Positions 17,720-26,598 of a stretch of DNA of 64,000 nt are shown piece by piece. A program made the position numbers and the translations under genes. Origin of the DNA: Flavobacteriales bacterium (GTDB lineage Bacteria; Bacteroidota; Bacteroidia; Flavobacteriales_F; PHOS-HE28); the NCBI GenBank assembly GCA_016716605.1, contig JADJWA010000001.1, positions 496,001 to 560,000 on the forward strand, given 5' to 3'. Each line of letters starts with the position of its first letter. Within the stretch, counting starts at the first letter, position 1. The notes under the pieces were generated by a model. The model was not told the DNA's origin. It ran no database searches and saw nothing but the letters and a program-made list of their open reading frames with translations.

Positions 17720-18412
17720 ATGAGCAACGGCGATCCCATCATCGAGGCACGTGCCATCACCAAGTCGTTCCACGACCCGGTGGAGACGCAAGTGCTCAAG
17801 GGCGTTGACCTGCGCGTGATGCGCGGCGAGTTCGCGAGCGTGATGGGCAAGAGCGGCTGCGGCAAGAGCACCTTGCTGTACATCCTCAGCACCATGGACA
17901 CGGACTACGCGGGCGAGCTGCTCCTCGACGGCGAGCGCATCACCGGCGCGCCGCACGAGCACCTGAGCCGCCTGCGCAACGAGAAGATCGGATTCGTGTT
18001 CCAGTTCCATTACCTCATCCCCGAGTTCAGCGTGCTGCGCAACGTGATGCTGCCCGGCCTGAAGCGTGGCCTGCTCAGCGAGCGCGAGGTGGAGGAACGG
18101 GCGATGGCCCACCTGGCCACCATGGGCGTTGCGCATCAGGCGCGCAAACTCGCGAATCAGGTGAGCGGCGGCGAGAAGCAACGCGTGGCCATCGCGCGCG
18201 CCCTCATCAATGAGCCGCTCATACTCATGTGCGACGAGCCCACCGGCAACCTCGACAGCCGCAACAGCGACATCGTCTTCGGCATCTTCCAGGCGCTGGC
18301 TGCCAAGGGCCAGAGCCTACTGGTGGTGACGCATGACGAGGACTTCGCGCGGAGGACGGACCGCATCATCACCATGGACGATGGACGGGTGAGCGATCAA
18401 GGCCACCGGTAA
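17720..18412 (+). CDS. ABC transporter ATP-binding protein, LolD/MacB class
   Basis: 230 aa, start at 17720 right after the permease stop. Walker A GKSGCGKST (about 43-51), Q loop FVFQFHYLIPEFSVLRNV, signature VSGGEKQRVAIARAL, Walker B LILMCDEPTGNLD and the switch His in VVTHDEDFA are all present. The spacing and the PTGNLDS motif are those of the LolD/FtsE/MacB class that works with FtsX-type permeases. With the two genes before it, it forms a complete inner-membrane unit. Confidence 0.95.
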   Translation: MSNGDPIIEARAITKSFHDPVETQVLKGVDLRVMRGEFASVMGKSGCGKSTLLYILSTMDTDYAGELLLDGERITGAPHEHLSRLRNEKIGFVFQFHYLIPEFSVLRNVMLPGLKRGLLSEREVEERAMAHLATMGVAHQARKLANQVSGGEKQRVAIARALINEPLILMCDEPTGNLDSRNSDIVFGIFQALAAKGQSLLVVTHDEDFARRTDRIITMDDGRVSDQGHR

Positions 18413-18458
18413 TGCTAGCAATCAAACCTTCTCCATCTTCGTACTGTCGTAGAGGACC

Positions 18459-19778
18459 ATGAGAAGACACACACTCGTACTTGGCGCAAGCCTAGGCCTG
18501 ATCTCGGCAACGGCCCAGCCAACGCTCCTGCCCTCCATCGGCATCGGCGCCATGCCCGCCGACAACGACCCCATCTGCACGCTGCCCAGCCAGACGCCGC
18601 CCATCACCAGCTGCGGCAGGCCTGAAGGCGAGAGCGCAGCCGATTTCACCCTCTACGACAAGGATGGGAACACCTTCAACCTGGAGGAAGCCCTTTTGCT
18701 GGGCAAGCCCGTGCTCATGATCAGCTGCAGCTACACCTGCCCGGTGTTCCGCAACAAGGTGCCGGTGATCAACGAGGTGGTGGACCTCTATGGAAGCCAG
18801 CTCACCACCATCATCGTGTACACCCCAGAGGCGCATCCCTACCTCGACATCAGCCCCTATTTCGGCGCGGTGAACACGGGACAGGAGAATATCAATGCAG
18901 GCATCCTCTACGAGCAGCCCGAGACCTATGGCGACCGCAAGGCCGTGCTGCAGGCGCTGCTGGACAGCATGCAGATCGATGCACCTATCTACCTCGATGG
19001 GCCGTGCAACAACTGGTGGAATTACTACGGTCCCCAGCCCAACAATGCCTACTTGATCGATACCGACGGCAGCATCTTCCGCCACCACGATTGGCTCCAC
19101 AGGAACGACGACGATATCTACTGCGACATCGATTCGCTGCTGGGCCTTCCGAGCGAGTGCACGCAGGACTTCGGCGGCAGCTTCACCGTGCAGAGCGTGA
19201 GCAACGATACCATCTGGGGAGACGCCGGCACCACCATCACCGGCCACGCCACGCTCGCGAACCCCACCGCCGAGGATTGTCTGGTGCGGATCGTGAAGCT
19301 GCAAGTGAACATGCCTGCGGGCTGGACCAGCTCCCTCTGCGCCGATGTGTGCTACCTGCCCGACGTGGACACAGCACTGGTTGAATTGCCCGCGAACAGC
19401 ACGATGGATTTCTACTACTATTTCTACACCACCGGATCCGGAACGGGCTACACGCGGGTCGGATTCCGCAACGAGAGCAACACCGACAACAACTTCATCC
19501 GGAACTATTGGGCCGTTGCCAGCGATGCGAATGCGATCGCCGAATCGGGTGACGAGACCGACTGGAAGGCGTTCCCGAATCCAGCCATGGATCAGGTGGG
19601 CTTCACCGGCATGCCACCGAATACGCAAGTGGAATGGCGCGACATGACCGGACGGCTCGTGCAGCGCTCTTCTGCGGCGACTATGAGCACTGTGACGCTC
19701 GCGAAGGGCGTGTATTTGCTGCGGCCAATGTGGAATGGGGCTGCGTTGGGGAAGAGCATCCGGTTGATGGTGCAGTAA
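18459..19778 (+). CDS. Secreted deiodinase-like thioredoxin-fold protein with T9SS type A sorting domain
   Basis: 439 aa. A signal peptide (about 1-19) is followed by a thioredoxin-fold domain (about 55-215). Its active-site region ISCSYTCPVFRNKVP and the later VYTPEAHPYLD resemble iodothyronine deiodinase (PF00837), whose vertebrate form has SCTUPPF and an EAHP motif. Cys94 stands where the deiodinase has selenocysteine (codon TGC, not TGA), and Cys90 gives a CxxxC pair as in SCO-type redox proteins. A beta-rich middle region (about 225-355) and a C-terminal sorting domain starting FPNPAMDQV follow. The protein should be exported through the T9SS. Alternative reading: an SCO/peroxiredoxin-like surface oxidoreductase. 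It converges on the iodotyrosine-deiodinase-like gene. Confidence 0.75.
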   Translation: MRRHTLVLGASLGLISATAQPTLLPSIGIGAMPADNDPICTLPSQTPPITSCGRPEGESAADFTLYDKDGNTFNLEEALLLGKPVLMISCSYTCPVFRNKVPVINEVVDLYGSQLTTIIVYTPEAHPYLDISPYFGAVNTGQENINAGILYEQPETYGDRKAVLQALLDSMQIDAPIYLDGPCNNWWNYYGPQPNNAYLIDTDGSIFRHHDWLHRNDDDIYCDIDSLLGLPSECTQDFGGSFTVQSVSNDTIWGDAGTTITGHATLANPTAEDCLVRIVKLQVNMPAGWTSSLCADVCYLPDVDTALVELPANSTMDFYYYFYTTGSGTGYTRVGFRNESNTDNNFIRNYWAVASDANAIAESGDETDWKAFPNPAMDQVGFTGMPPNTQVEWRDMTGRLVQRSSAATMSTVTLAKGVYLLRPMWNGAALGKSIRLMVQ

Positions 19779-19781
19779 CGC

Positions 19782-19846
19782 GAACCAGCTAGCCCCGGCT
19801 AACGCGCCCGGGCCGTGCGCGCTCCCGGGTCAAAAGGCGCTGGTTC
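19782..19846. terminator. Large inverted repeat between convergent genes
   Basis: Outer arms GAACCAGC (19782-19789) and GCTGGTTC (19839-19846) enclose inner arms CCCGGG and CCCGGG. The structure fills the whole gap between the two convergent genes, so it is probably a bidirectional terminator. There is no T-run, so this rests on position and symmetry. Confidence 0.45.
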
Positions 19847-20538
19847 TACGAGAGCGCGCCGGCTTCATATCGGACCATCACCTCCTCCAGCGGCTTGCGC
19901 GATAGATCAGGCACCTGGCAATCCGGAGCGGCATGGCCGATGGGAATGAGCAGGAAGGCGCGCTCGTTCTCTGGGCGTTGCAGCACGCGGGCCAGGAAGT
20001 TCATCGGGCTGGGTGTGTGCGTGAGCGTGACCAATCCGGCGTTTCGCGCCGCGGCCAGCAGCATGCCGCTGGCAATGCCCACGCTCTCGTCAACGTAGTA
20101 GTGCTTCTTCTTCCTGCCATCGGCTTTGATGCCGTATGCCTTCTTGAAGACCACGATCAGGCAGGGAGCGATCTCGAGGAATTCCTTGTGCTCATCGGTG
20201 CCGAGCGGCGCCAGGTCCTCCAGCCATTCCGCGCTCATGCGGCCGTTGTAGTTCTCGCGCTCTTCTTCCTCCGCCGCTTCGCGGATGGCGCGCTTGATCG
20301 CGGGGTCGGTCACCACGCAGAAGGTCCACGGCTGCATGTGAGCGCCGCTCGGCGCAGTGGCGGCTGCACGGATGATGCTGTCGATCACGGCCGGAGCGAT
20401 CGGCTCATCGCTGAAGTGGCGCACGCTGCGCCTTCCATTCAGCAGTTCATGGAACGCTCTTGAACGCTCGATCATCTCCGCCGCCGGCAACCGTTGCGGA
20501 CGGTAGGCGACGGTCTTCAGCATGTTGTTCTTCTCCAT
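19846..20538 (-). CDS. Nitroreductase-fold flavoprotein of the iodotyrosine deiodinase (IYD) type
   Basis: 230 aa. FMN-binding motifs of the nitroreductase fold are clear: RRSVRHFSDEPI (36-47) and APSGAHMQPWTFCVV (62-76). Beyond that it carries the lid and active-site residues that set IYD apart from other members. Glu93, Tyr97 and Lys118 have the same spacing (+4, +21) as Glu157, Tyr161 and Lys182 of human IYD, within EERENYNGRM and DEHKEFL. The C-terminal VPDLSRKPLEEVMV is also IYD-like. Characterised IYDs, including a bacterial one from Haliscomenobacter, reductively dehalogenate iodo- and bromotyrosine. No export signal, so cytoplasmic. Alternative: a general nitroreductase, which the triad argues against. 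Confidence 0.85.
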   Translation of the reverse strand: MEKNNMLKTVAYRPQRLPAAEMIERSRAFHELLNGRRSVRHFSDEPIAPAVIDSIIRAAATAPSGAHMQPWTFCVVTDPAIKRAIREAAEEEERENYNGRMSAEWLEDLAPLGTDEHKEFLEIAPCLIVVFKKAYGIKADGRKKKHYYVDESVGIASGMLLAAARNAGLVTLTHTPSPMNFLARVLQRPENERAFLLIPIGHAAPDCQVPDLSRKPLEEVMVRYEAGALS

Positions 20539-20568
20539 GCACGCAAGATCGCCGATCCGCGCAGTGGC

Positions 20569-21603
20569 TCAATGCGCCACAACGAGGCGCACCGCCGAGG
20601 CGTTCGCAAGCTGCACGGAGTAAAGGCCTGCAGGGATGCTCGAAACATCCAGGATGAAGCGGCCATCAGCAAGGCTGAAGGGAACAGGCACGGTCCTTCC
20701 CATTGCATCCCGGACCAATGGCGAGCTGCGATCAGCACCAACCGCATCGATCACCGCCGCATCATTCGCCGGATTCGGATGAACCAAGGGGGCCGGCAAG
20801 GAGGCCACGGTCTCGCCCACACCGGTCGAGAAGTCTGCAGCACCCAACGCCTTGGCCTGATAGACCTCACCCTGATCCTCGCCCACGAAGGCCACCACGT
20901 TGCCGTTGGCGATGTCCCATTCCAACGGCACGGTGAAGGAGTAGCTCATCTGATGCAACGTGCCGACGTCCTGTCCGATGAGCTCATCGCCCCACAGCGG
21001 TGAGATGTAGCTGCGCAGGACATGCTGGTGCGAATAGGCCGGGTGCGCACCGTTCATGTAGTCCTGTTGGTAACCGATGATGCCATCCTCGGTGAGCAGG
21101 ACGTGCAAGCGGTCGTTCGCCCCGGAGCCCGTGCTGGTGTAGTAGGCTTCCACCTGCACCGTGAGCTCGCGCGTGGCGTCGTCGAACTGCGCGGCAAGGC
21201 CCACATTCACCGGTGAGGCCAGTGCGAGCACGTTGCTCGTGGCGGCGCCCCATACCGTGCGTGCGAGCACGGTGTTCCCGTTGTGCGGACGGCGGTTCAC
21301 CAGCCCCAATGGCTGCGCATTCACGCCGAACTGGCTCCAGATGGCTGTCCCGAAAGTGGTACGGAAGTCAGGCTGGCCCGAGCCGGGGTTGGCCAGACTG
21401 CCGCCATGCACATTCACCACCACGAGGTCGTCGCCATGCGTATTCACCAAGCCGGCAGCGGTGGCATGGCCCAAGGGACAATTGCCGCAATTGATCGCGG
21501 TGAATTCCTCGAGCAGCGCGGTGCGGTCCTGCGGCTGGGTGGAGACAAGTGTTTGCGCACTAAGCGCAAAAGGGAGGACGGAGAGGAGGAGTGCGGTGCG
21601 CAT
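20569..21603 (-). CDS. Omp28-related outer membrane protein with T9SS type A sorting domain
   Basis: 344 aa from the ATG at 21603, which gives a proper signal peptide (RTALLLSVLPFALSAQ). The N-terminal half has a thioredoxin-like LLEEFTAINCGNCPLGH with Cys39 and Cys42 (CxxC), typical of the Omp28 family first described in Porphyromonas. The middle shows NDRLHVLLTEDGIIGYQ and HQHVLRSYIS. The C-terminus begins HPNPANDAAV and is a short type A sorting domain. It is predicted to be surface exposed. It is the gene upstream of the IYD-like gene on the same strand, 30 bases apart, so the two may be one transcript. Confidence 0.87.
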   Translation of the reverse strand: MRTALLLSVLPFALSAQTLVSTQPQDRTALLEEFTAINCGNCPLGHATAAGLVNTHGDDLVVVNVHGGSLANPGSGQPDFRTTFGTAIWSQFGVNAQPLGLVNRRPHNGNTVLARTVWGAATSNVLALASPVNVGLAAQFDDATRELTVQVEAYYTSTGSGANDRLHVLLTEDGIIGYQQDYMNGAHPAYSHQHVLRSYISPLWGDELIGQDVGTLHQMSYSFTVPLEWDIANGNVVAFVGEDQGEVYQAKALGAADFSTGVGETVASLPAPLVHPNPANDAAVIDAVGADRSSPLVRDAMGRTVPVPFSLADGRFILDVSSIPAGLYSVQLANASAVRLVVAH

Positions 21604-21708
21604 GGTGCTGGTTGAAGGGCGTTGTGGGCTGTTGGCCATGGAGTCGCCCAGGGCCCCACGACCTGACATGCACAGAGGATCCTCGCGGAATGAGCACGTA
21701 GAAGGCCA

Positions 21709-23280
21709 TCACAACTCCAACTTCACTCCCGTTGGACCGATGCTCAGCGGTGCATTGTTCAACCGGGCGCTCGGCTTGCCGTTCTCCAGCTTCAGCACAC
21801 CCCTTGGGCAAACGCTGGCGCAGAGGCCGCAGCCCACGCAACTGGCGCGCACGATGTTCTCGCCACGCTGGGCATAGCTGCGCACATCGATGCCCATCTC
21901 GCAATACGTGCTGCAATTGCCGCAGCTGATGCACTGACCGCCGTTCGTGGTGATCCGGAAGCGCGAGAAGAAGCGCTGCTGCAGTCCGAGGATCGCCGCC
22001 ATGGGGCATCCGAATCGGCACCACACGCGCGACCCCATCAGCGGATAGAAGCCCACGCCGATCACCCCGCTGAAGGTGGCCCCGATGAGGAAGCCGTACC
22101 ACTCGCGCAGCGGATAGGCTTCCATGAAGAAGAGCTGCGACCTGCCGCCGATCCATGCGGTGACCGCCACCAGGACCAATGTGCCCAGCACACCCACGAG
22201 CCCCCAACGCACCGCGGGCTGCAGTTCCTTCAACATGCCCGGCCGCACGAGCGCCACTACCGCCAGGCCACCGAGCACCAGGGCCAGCAGACCGGTGAGC
22301 ATGCCGCGCGTGACGAAGAAGCCGCTGCCATCGCCGATGTAGCTCCATACCACGGCCGCTGTCATCACGATGGCGAACACCAGGACGCTGTGAATCAGCC
22401 AGCGCTCGACTTTCCATGCGCGCAGGCTTTTATCGCTGAGCTGGCGGAACGGATCACCGGCCGTCTCGGCCAGTCCGCCGCAGCCGCACACCCAGGAACA
22501 GAACCAGCGCTTGCCGAAGAAGTAGGTGAGCAGCGGCGACACCAGGAAGATCATCGCCACGCCGCTGAAGAGGATGAAGAGGCCGAAGCCGCCGCTGTTC
22601 AATAGCCCGCGAACGCTCCACTCATCGAAGAAGTAGTAGTTGAGCGGCCACATGTTGGCGAAGTTGTGGTAGGGGTAATTCAGCCGTTGCAACAACTCAG
22701 GGATGAGGAAGGCGAAGCCCAGCTGGAAGAACATCACCGAGCAGGTGCGGATGATCTGATAGCGGCTGTGGCGATGCTTCAGGATGAATTTGAGGCCCAT
22801 CGCGAGGATGGCGAACGTGTAAAGCGCTCCGTACACGAACCATTGCGAGGCCGCGTTGCCACTGAGCACGCGGCTCAGCGGATCGAAGAGCGCGACGATC
22901 CCGCGGTTCGCTTCGCCATCCATGCCCAGGCCGAGCTGGGCAGGGAAGAAGTAGAGCAAGACGTAGAAACCCGTGAGCACGATGGCCAGCACCCAAGCGG
23001 CCGCGCCACGCGCGCTCAGGCGGCTGTGCCAAACGCCATCGTTGCGGATCCCGGCGGGCCGCGAGAGGTAGCTGCGGCGCATGTAGATCGCGGCACCCAC
23101 GGACATCAACAGGAGACATGCCAGCAGCCAAGGAATACGTCCCGGGATGCTCTCCATTGGAATGGTCACGAACAGGCCGAGCACGCCGAATGCGGTTAGG
23201 GCAAGGGCCAACCGTTGCTGCCCGTCGAGCACGCCGCTGTGCGCTGCGGCAATGGAAATGCTCTGGTCCTTGTGGCTCAT
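21709..23280 (-). CDS. Membrane 4Fe-4S protein, NapH/NosR/CcoG-like
   Basis: 523 aa from the ATG at 23280. It has roughly ten hydrophobic segments. Cysteine motifs are WFCSWVCGCGG (about 260), WCRFGCP (about 440), and two ferredoxin-type clusters CISCGNCSTYCEMG and CVGCGLCASVCPRG near the C-terminus. This arrangement belongs to membrane ferredoxin-like electron carriers related to NapH, NosR and CcoG. It follows the FAD oxidoreductase gene by 7 bases on the same strand. The likely job is to pass electrons between a flavoprotein and the quinone pool or an envelope acceptor. No terminal reductase gene is in the neighbourhood, so the end acceptor is unknown. Confidence 0.82.
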   Translation of the reverse strand: MSHKDQSISIAAAHSGVLDGQQRLALALTAFGVLGLFVTIPMESIPGRIPWLLACLLLMSVGAAIYMRRSYLSRPAGIRNDGVWHSRLSARGAAAWVLAIVLTGFYVLLYFFPAQLGLGMDGEANRGIVALFDPLSRVLSGNAASQWFVYGALYTFAILAMGLKFILKHRHSRYQIIRTCSVMFFQLGFAFLIPELLQRLNYPYHNFANMWPLNYYFFDEWSVRGLLNSGGFGLFILFSGVAMIFLVSPLLTYFFGKRWFCSWVCGCGGLAETAGDPFRQLSDKSLRAWKVERWLIHSVLVFAIVMTAAVVWSYIGDGSGFFVTRGMLTGLLALVLGGLAVVALVRPGMLKELQPAVRWGLVGVLGTLVLVAVTAWIGGRSQLFFMEAYPLREWYGFLIGATFSGVIGVGFYPLMGSRVWCRFGCPMAAILGLQQRFFSRFRITTNGGQCISCGNCSTYCEMGIDVRSYAQRGENIVRASCVGCGLCASVCPRGVLKLENGKPSARLNNAPLSIGPTGVKLEL

Positions 23281-23287
23281 GGATCCC

Positions 23288-24580
23288 TTATGCGTGCATT
23301 GCACTGTTGCGCTTGAAGGAGATGGCGATCGCCTTCACATGCTGTGCGAAGAACTCCGGATCGAAGTTGGCCTCGCGCAGGTGCTCCACCAAATGATCCA
23401 CGCTCACGTCTTCGCGCAACCAGCGATCAAAGACCTCGTGACGCAGCCGCATGCCGAAGGCGTTCACGCCGATGAAGCGGCGGTCCTCTTCGTTCCACAC
23501 CAGGTGCAGCGCGAGGCGGCCATCCGGGTGTTCCCAGTAGTACTCCGCCTGACCGGGCATCAGGCGGTTGCGCACCCAGCCGTAGGTCTGGTACTCGATG
23601 TCGAAGAACTTGGCGCTGTTGAACCACGGACCGGGCGCGTAGGCCGTGCGCTCATCGGTGATCGTGCGCGCCACTGTGGCTCCCATCATGCGGCCCGTGT
23701 ACCAGACCTGCTCCACCGAGCGGCGCTCCGGATCGGGATGCTTGCGGAACTGCGCGCAATCGCCTGCCGCGTACACCACGGGCACGCTCGTCTCCAAGTA
23801 CTCGCTCACCAGCACACCGCGATCGCATGCGATGCCGCTGTCCTTGAGGAAGGCGATGTTGGGTGATACGCCCGTGGTGATGCCCACGAACTGGCACACG
23901 ATTTCTTCGCCGCTCTTGGTCACCACCGAGCGCACGCGGCCATCGGCGCCCGGCAGGATGCTATCCAGCTCCGTGTTGAAGCGCAGGTCCACGCCGTGCT
24001 CCGCGATGTGGCGGCCGATCAGCTTCGCCTCCTGCTGCGGGAGCACACCGCCCCAGAAGAGGTCTTCGCGCACGAGGAAGGTGACTCCTATGCGTCGGCT
24101 CAGCAGCATCTCGGCCATCTCCACGCCGATGAGCCCTCCGCCCACGATCACCGCACGGCCGATCCCTTTGGTGTCCCTCTCCATTGATTCCAGATCCTGC
24201 AAGCTGTAGAGCCCTTGCACGCCCGGAAGATCCTGCCCAGGCCAGCCGAACTTGTTGGTACGCGATCCGGTCGCGATCAACAGCGCATCATAGGCCATGG
24301 TGCCCCCATCCTCGAAGGCAACGCGCTTCGCGGCGGTGTCCACGCTCTTCACCCACGCGCGCTTCAGCTCAATGCGGTTCTTCGCCCAGAAGTCGTCCGC
24401 ATATGGCTTGATGTCTTGGTAGCGCATATGGCCCATGTACACATACATGAGCGCCGTGCGGCTGAAGAAGTGCGCGCTCTCGCCGCTGATCACCGTGATG
24501 CGCGCATCGCTGCGCTTGCGGATCTCCCGCGCCGCCGTGATCCCGCTGATCCCATTCCCGATGATGACGACGTGCTTCAT
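23288..24580 (-). CDS. NAD(P)/FAD-dependent pyridine nucleotide-disulfide-type oxidoreductase
   Basis: 430 aa. The FAD dinucleotide fold is at the N-terminus (VVIIGNGISGITAAREI, 4-20), a second Rossmann motif AVIVGGGLIGVEMAEML (about 143-159) binds NAD(P)H, and the FAD-contacting VYAAGDCAQF is near 270. It lacks a CxxC redox disulfide and resembles NADH dehydrogenase/rubredoxin-reductase-like enzymes. An extra C-terminal domain of about 120 aa follows. It is the first gene of a two-gene unit with the membrane Fe-S protein, so it probably supplies electrons to it. It is divergent from the glycoside-hydrolase-like gene, only 17 bases away. Confidence 0.87.
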   Translation of the reverse strand: MKHVVIIGNGISGITAAREIRKRSDARITVISGESAHFFSRTALMYVYMGHMRYQDIKPYADDFWAKNRIELKRAWVKSVDTAAKRVAFEDGGTMAYDALLIATGSRTNKFGWPGQDLPGVQGLYSLQDLESMERDTKGIGRAVIVGGGLIGVEMAEMLLSRRIGVTFLVREDLFWGGVLPQQEAKLIGRHIAEHGVDLRFNTELDSILPGADGRVRSVVTKSGEEIVCQFVGITTGVSPNIAFLKDSGIACDRGVLVSEYLETSVPVVYAAGDCAQFRKHPDPERRSVEQVWYTGRMMGATVARTITDERTAYAPGPWFNSAKFFDIEYQTYGWVRNRLMPGQAEYYWEHPDGRLALHLVWNEEDRRFIGVNAFGMRLRHEVFDRWLREDVSVDHLVEHLREANFDPEFFAQHVKAIAISFKRNSAMHA

Positions 24581-24597
24581 GCGATCTTCGGTGCGAA

Positions 24598-25671
24598 ATG
24601 CGCGACGATGGTCGAGGGCTGATGGTGAACCTGACGGGGATGATCCTCCTTGCGGCTTGTTTGAGCAACGGAGATGCGAGCGAGCATCGGCCGGTGAAGG
24701 TGGAAACTCCTGCGCGCGTTCCTATCACGCGCGCCGATACTTCCATCAACACCATCCAAGGCCTCAGCTTTTCGGCCCCGCCAAGCCCCGTTGAACAGGC
24801 CGTCTTCGACAGCATCGCCGCGATGGGTGCCGAGTGGGTGGCCGTGGTGCCTTACGCCTACGGGCCTGGCGACAACGAGAACTTGTTCTGGGAAGGCGAA
24901 CGCTGGCAATACTGGGGAGAATCGGAGGCAGGCATCACGGAGCAGGTGCGCATGGCCCGGTCCGCGGGTCTCCAAGTGATGTTGAAGCCGCATTTGTGGC
25001 TGGGACATGGTGAGTTCACGGGCAACTTCGTGCCGGCCGACCCGGACGCTTTCGCGTCGAGCTACCTGGCCTACCTGATCACGTACGCCAGGATCGCAGC
25101 GCGTGAAGAAGTTGAACTCCTATGCATTGGCACGGAGCTCCGGAAGTTCACCGAAGCGCGGCCAGCGTTCTGGACCACGTTGATCGATTCGGTGCGATCG
25201 GTCTACAACGGCATGCTCACCTATGCGGCTAACTGGGACGAGGTGAGCCACGTACCGTTCTGGCCTGCGCTGGACCTCATCGGCGTGGATGGCTACTTTC
25301 CGCTCACTTCTGCAGCCACGAGCAATGCGGACACCATCGCGATGGGCTGGACGAAGCACACGGCCATGCTCGCAGAACTTTCGCAGCGCCACGGGCGACC
25401 TATCCTGTTCACGGAGGTGGGCTACACCTGCACGAGCAACTGCACCGTGGAGCCGTGGAAGGAGGATCGAAGCGCTCCGCGCGACGACGATGCCCAGGCC
25501 GCGGCACACAAGGCCTTTTTCGGCGTACTGCCGGGCCAACCCTGGTACGCGGGCTGCTTCGTATGGAAGTGGTTCGCCGATGGCGGGAAGCACGAAATGA
25601 GCGCGAATGGCTTCAGTCCGCAAGGCAAGGCCGCAGAGCGCGTGCTGCGGGAGGAATTCGGTCGGGAATGA
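24598..25671 (+). CDS. GH113-like (beta-mannanase-type) TIM-barrel lipoprotein
   Basis: 357 aa if the ATG at 24598 is used. Starts at 24622 or 24640 would leave the same signal LTGMILLAAC, whose Cys suggests lipidation. The barrel shows the family's order: QGLSFSAPPSP, GAEWVAVVPYAYGPG, VMLKPHLWLGHGEFTG, LLCIGTELRKF with the putative acid/base Glu, LDLIGVDGYFPL, and RPILFTEVGYTC with the putative nucleophile Glu. This resembles glycoside hydrolase family 113. It should face the periplasm or cell surface and cleave or bind a mannan-like polymer. Substrate specificity is inference. Confidence 0.78.
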   Translation: MRDDGRGLMVNLTGMILLAACLSNGDASEHRPVKVETPARVPITRADTSINTIQGLSFSAPPSPVEQAVFDSIAAMGAEWVAVVPYAYGPGDNENLFWEGERWQYWGESEAGITEQVRMARSAGLQVMLKPHLWLGHGEFTGNFVPADPDAFASSYLAYLITYARIAAREEVELLCIGTELRKFTEARPAFWTTLIDSVRSVYNGMLTYAANWDEVSHVPFWPALDLIGVDGYFPLTSAATSNADTIAMGWTKHTAMLAELSQRHGRPILFTEVGYTCTSNCTVEPWKEDRSAPRDDDAQAAAHKAFFGVLPGQPWYAGCFVWKWFADGGKHEMSANGFSPQGKAAERVLREEFGRE

Positions 25672-25683
25672 CCGGGACCTGGA

Positions 25684-26598
25684 TCAACGCTTGCCGTTCA
25701 GGCGCCAATCGTAATCCAGGTGCTTGATGGTCGCATCAGCAGGGATGGGCGTGCGTGCGTAACGATTGATGTACGCCGCCAGGCTTCCCTTCTTCGTGAA
25801 GTCGCCCTTGAACCAATTGAAGATCTCGCTGAGCTGAGGTTCGCCTCCGAGCACGTTGCGCTTGGGGTCGTTGATGAAACGGCGAGCGGCATCATCGAGC
25901 TGCTTATCCAGGCCGTCCGCCGTGAACGCCTTGTTCCAGAGCTGCGGGCAGGAGAACGAGGCGCACACGATGGCGAAATGGATGCGCTCGTCACCCAGCT
26001 TCTCGCGCAGCTCCTGGTGCTCCACCTGATCGAGGTTCGTGCGTGCACCGTTCAGGCTGAAGAACTTCTTCTTCCAAGGCTCGTTGATGTCCTTGATGCT
26101 CTTCACCGTGGGGTGGTCGAGCATGAGGCGGATGGTGAAGGCGTTGTAGGCGTTGATCCAGAAGGCGAGGCGCTCGTTCCGCGGCCAGGTGTCCACGGCC
26201 TTCGTCGCGCTGAGCTTGCCGAGATATTCGGCCAATCGCGCATCCTTGCCGAAAGCTCCATAGTCCACCATGCCATCGGCGCTCACATGCGCTTGAAGGA
26301 GCGAGTTCCAGAGCGCGTGGTCGAAAGCAGCTTGAACTTCCATTGGCGCGGGTTCCGCTTCCACCAGTTGCCCGCTCTTCGGAACTGCGCCGGTCGGCGC
26401 CTGGACCTCCATAGGGATCACCATGGGCACTTCTTGGAGCGGAACTTCAGGATCCGTGTCCGGTGCGCTATCGTGCCGCATCGCTGCAGGCCCAGCATTG
26501 GATGGCATCGGCGCATTGGATACCGCAGATGGCGCGGCTTGACAGGAGGCGTTGAGGCAAGCGACGAAGGCGAATGAGGTCAGTCCGTTCAGGTTCAT
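25684..26598 (-). CDS. DUF547 protein, exported (last gene of the arsenosugar run)
   Basis: 304 aa. N-terminal export signal (LTSFAFVACLNASC, possibly a lipoprotein) followed by a low-complexity Pro/Ala/Glu linker (about 25-85). The DUF547 domain has LWNSLLQAHVSADGMVDYGAF, ERLAFWINAYNAFTIRLML, IHFAIVCASFSCPQLWN and LSEIFNWFKGDF. The invariant Trp-Asn and Cys-Pro motifs suggest a hydrolase-like fold, but no activity is established. Its ATG overlaps the previous stop by 4 bases, so translation is coupled to a second DUF547 gene. Members of this family often sit beside arsenosugar genes. Confidence 0.85.
   Translation of the reverse strand: MNLNGLTSFAFVACLNASCQAAPSAVSNAPMPSNAGPAAMRHDSAPDTDPEVPLQEVPMVIPMEVQAPTGAVPKSGQLVEAEPAPMEVQAAFDHALWNSLLQAHVSADGMVDYGAFGKDARLAEYLGKLSATKAVDTWPRNERLAFWINAYNAFTIRLMLDHPTVKSIKDINEPWKKKFFSLNGARTNLDQVEHQELREKLGDERIHFAIVCASFSCPQLWNKAFTADGLDKQLDDAARRFINDPKRNVLGGEPQLSEIFNWFKGDFTKKGSLAAYINRYARTPIPADATIKHLDYDWRLNGKR

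Noticed and set aside
18690..18760. Selenocysteine codon at the deiodinase-like active site
   Set aside because: The residue in the selenocysteine place is encoded by TGC, not TGA, so it is a normal cysteine.
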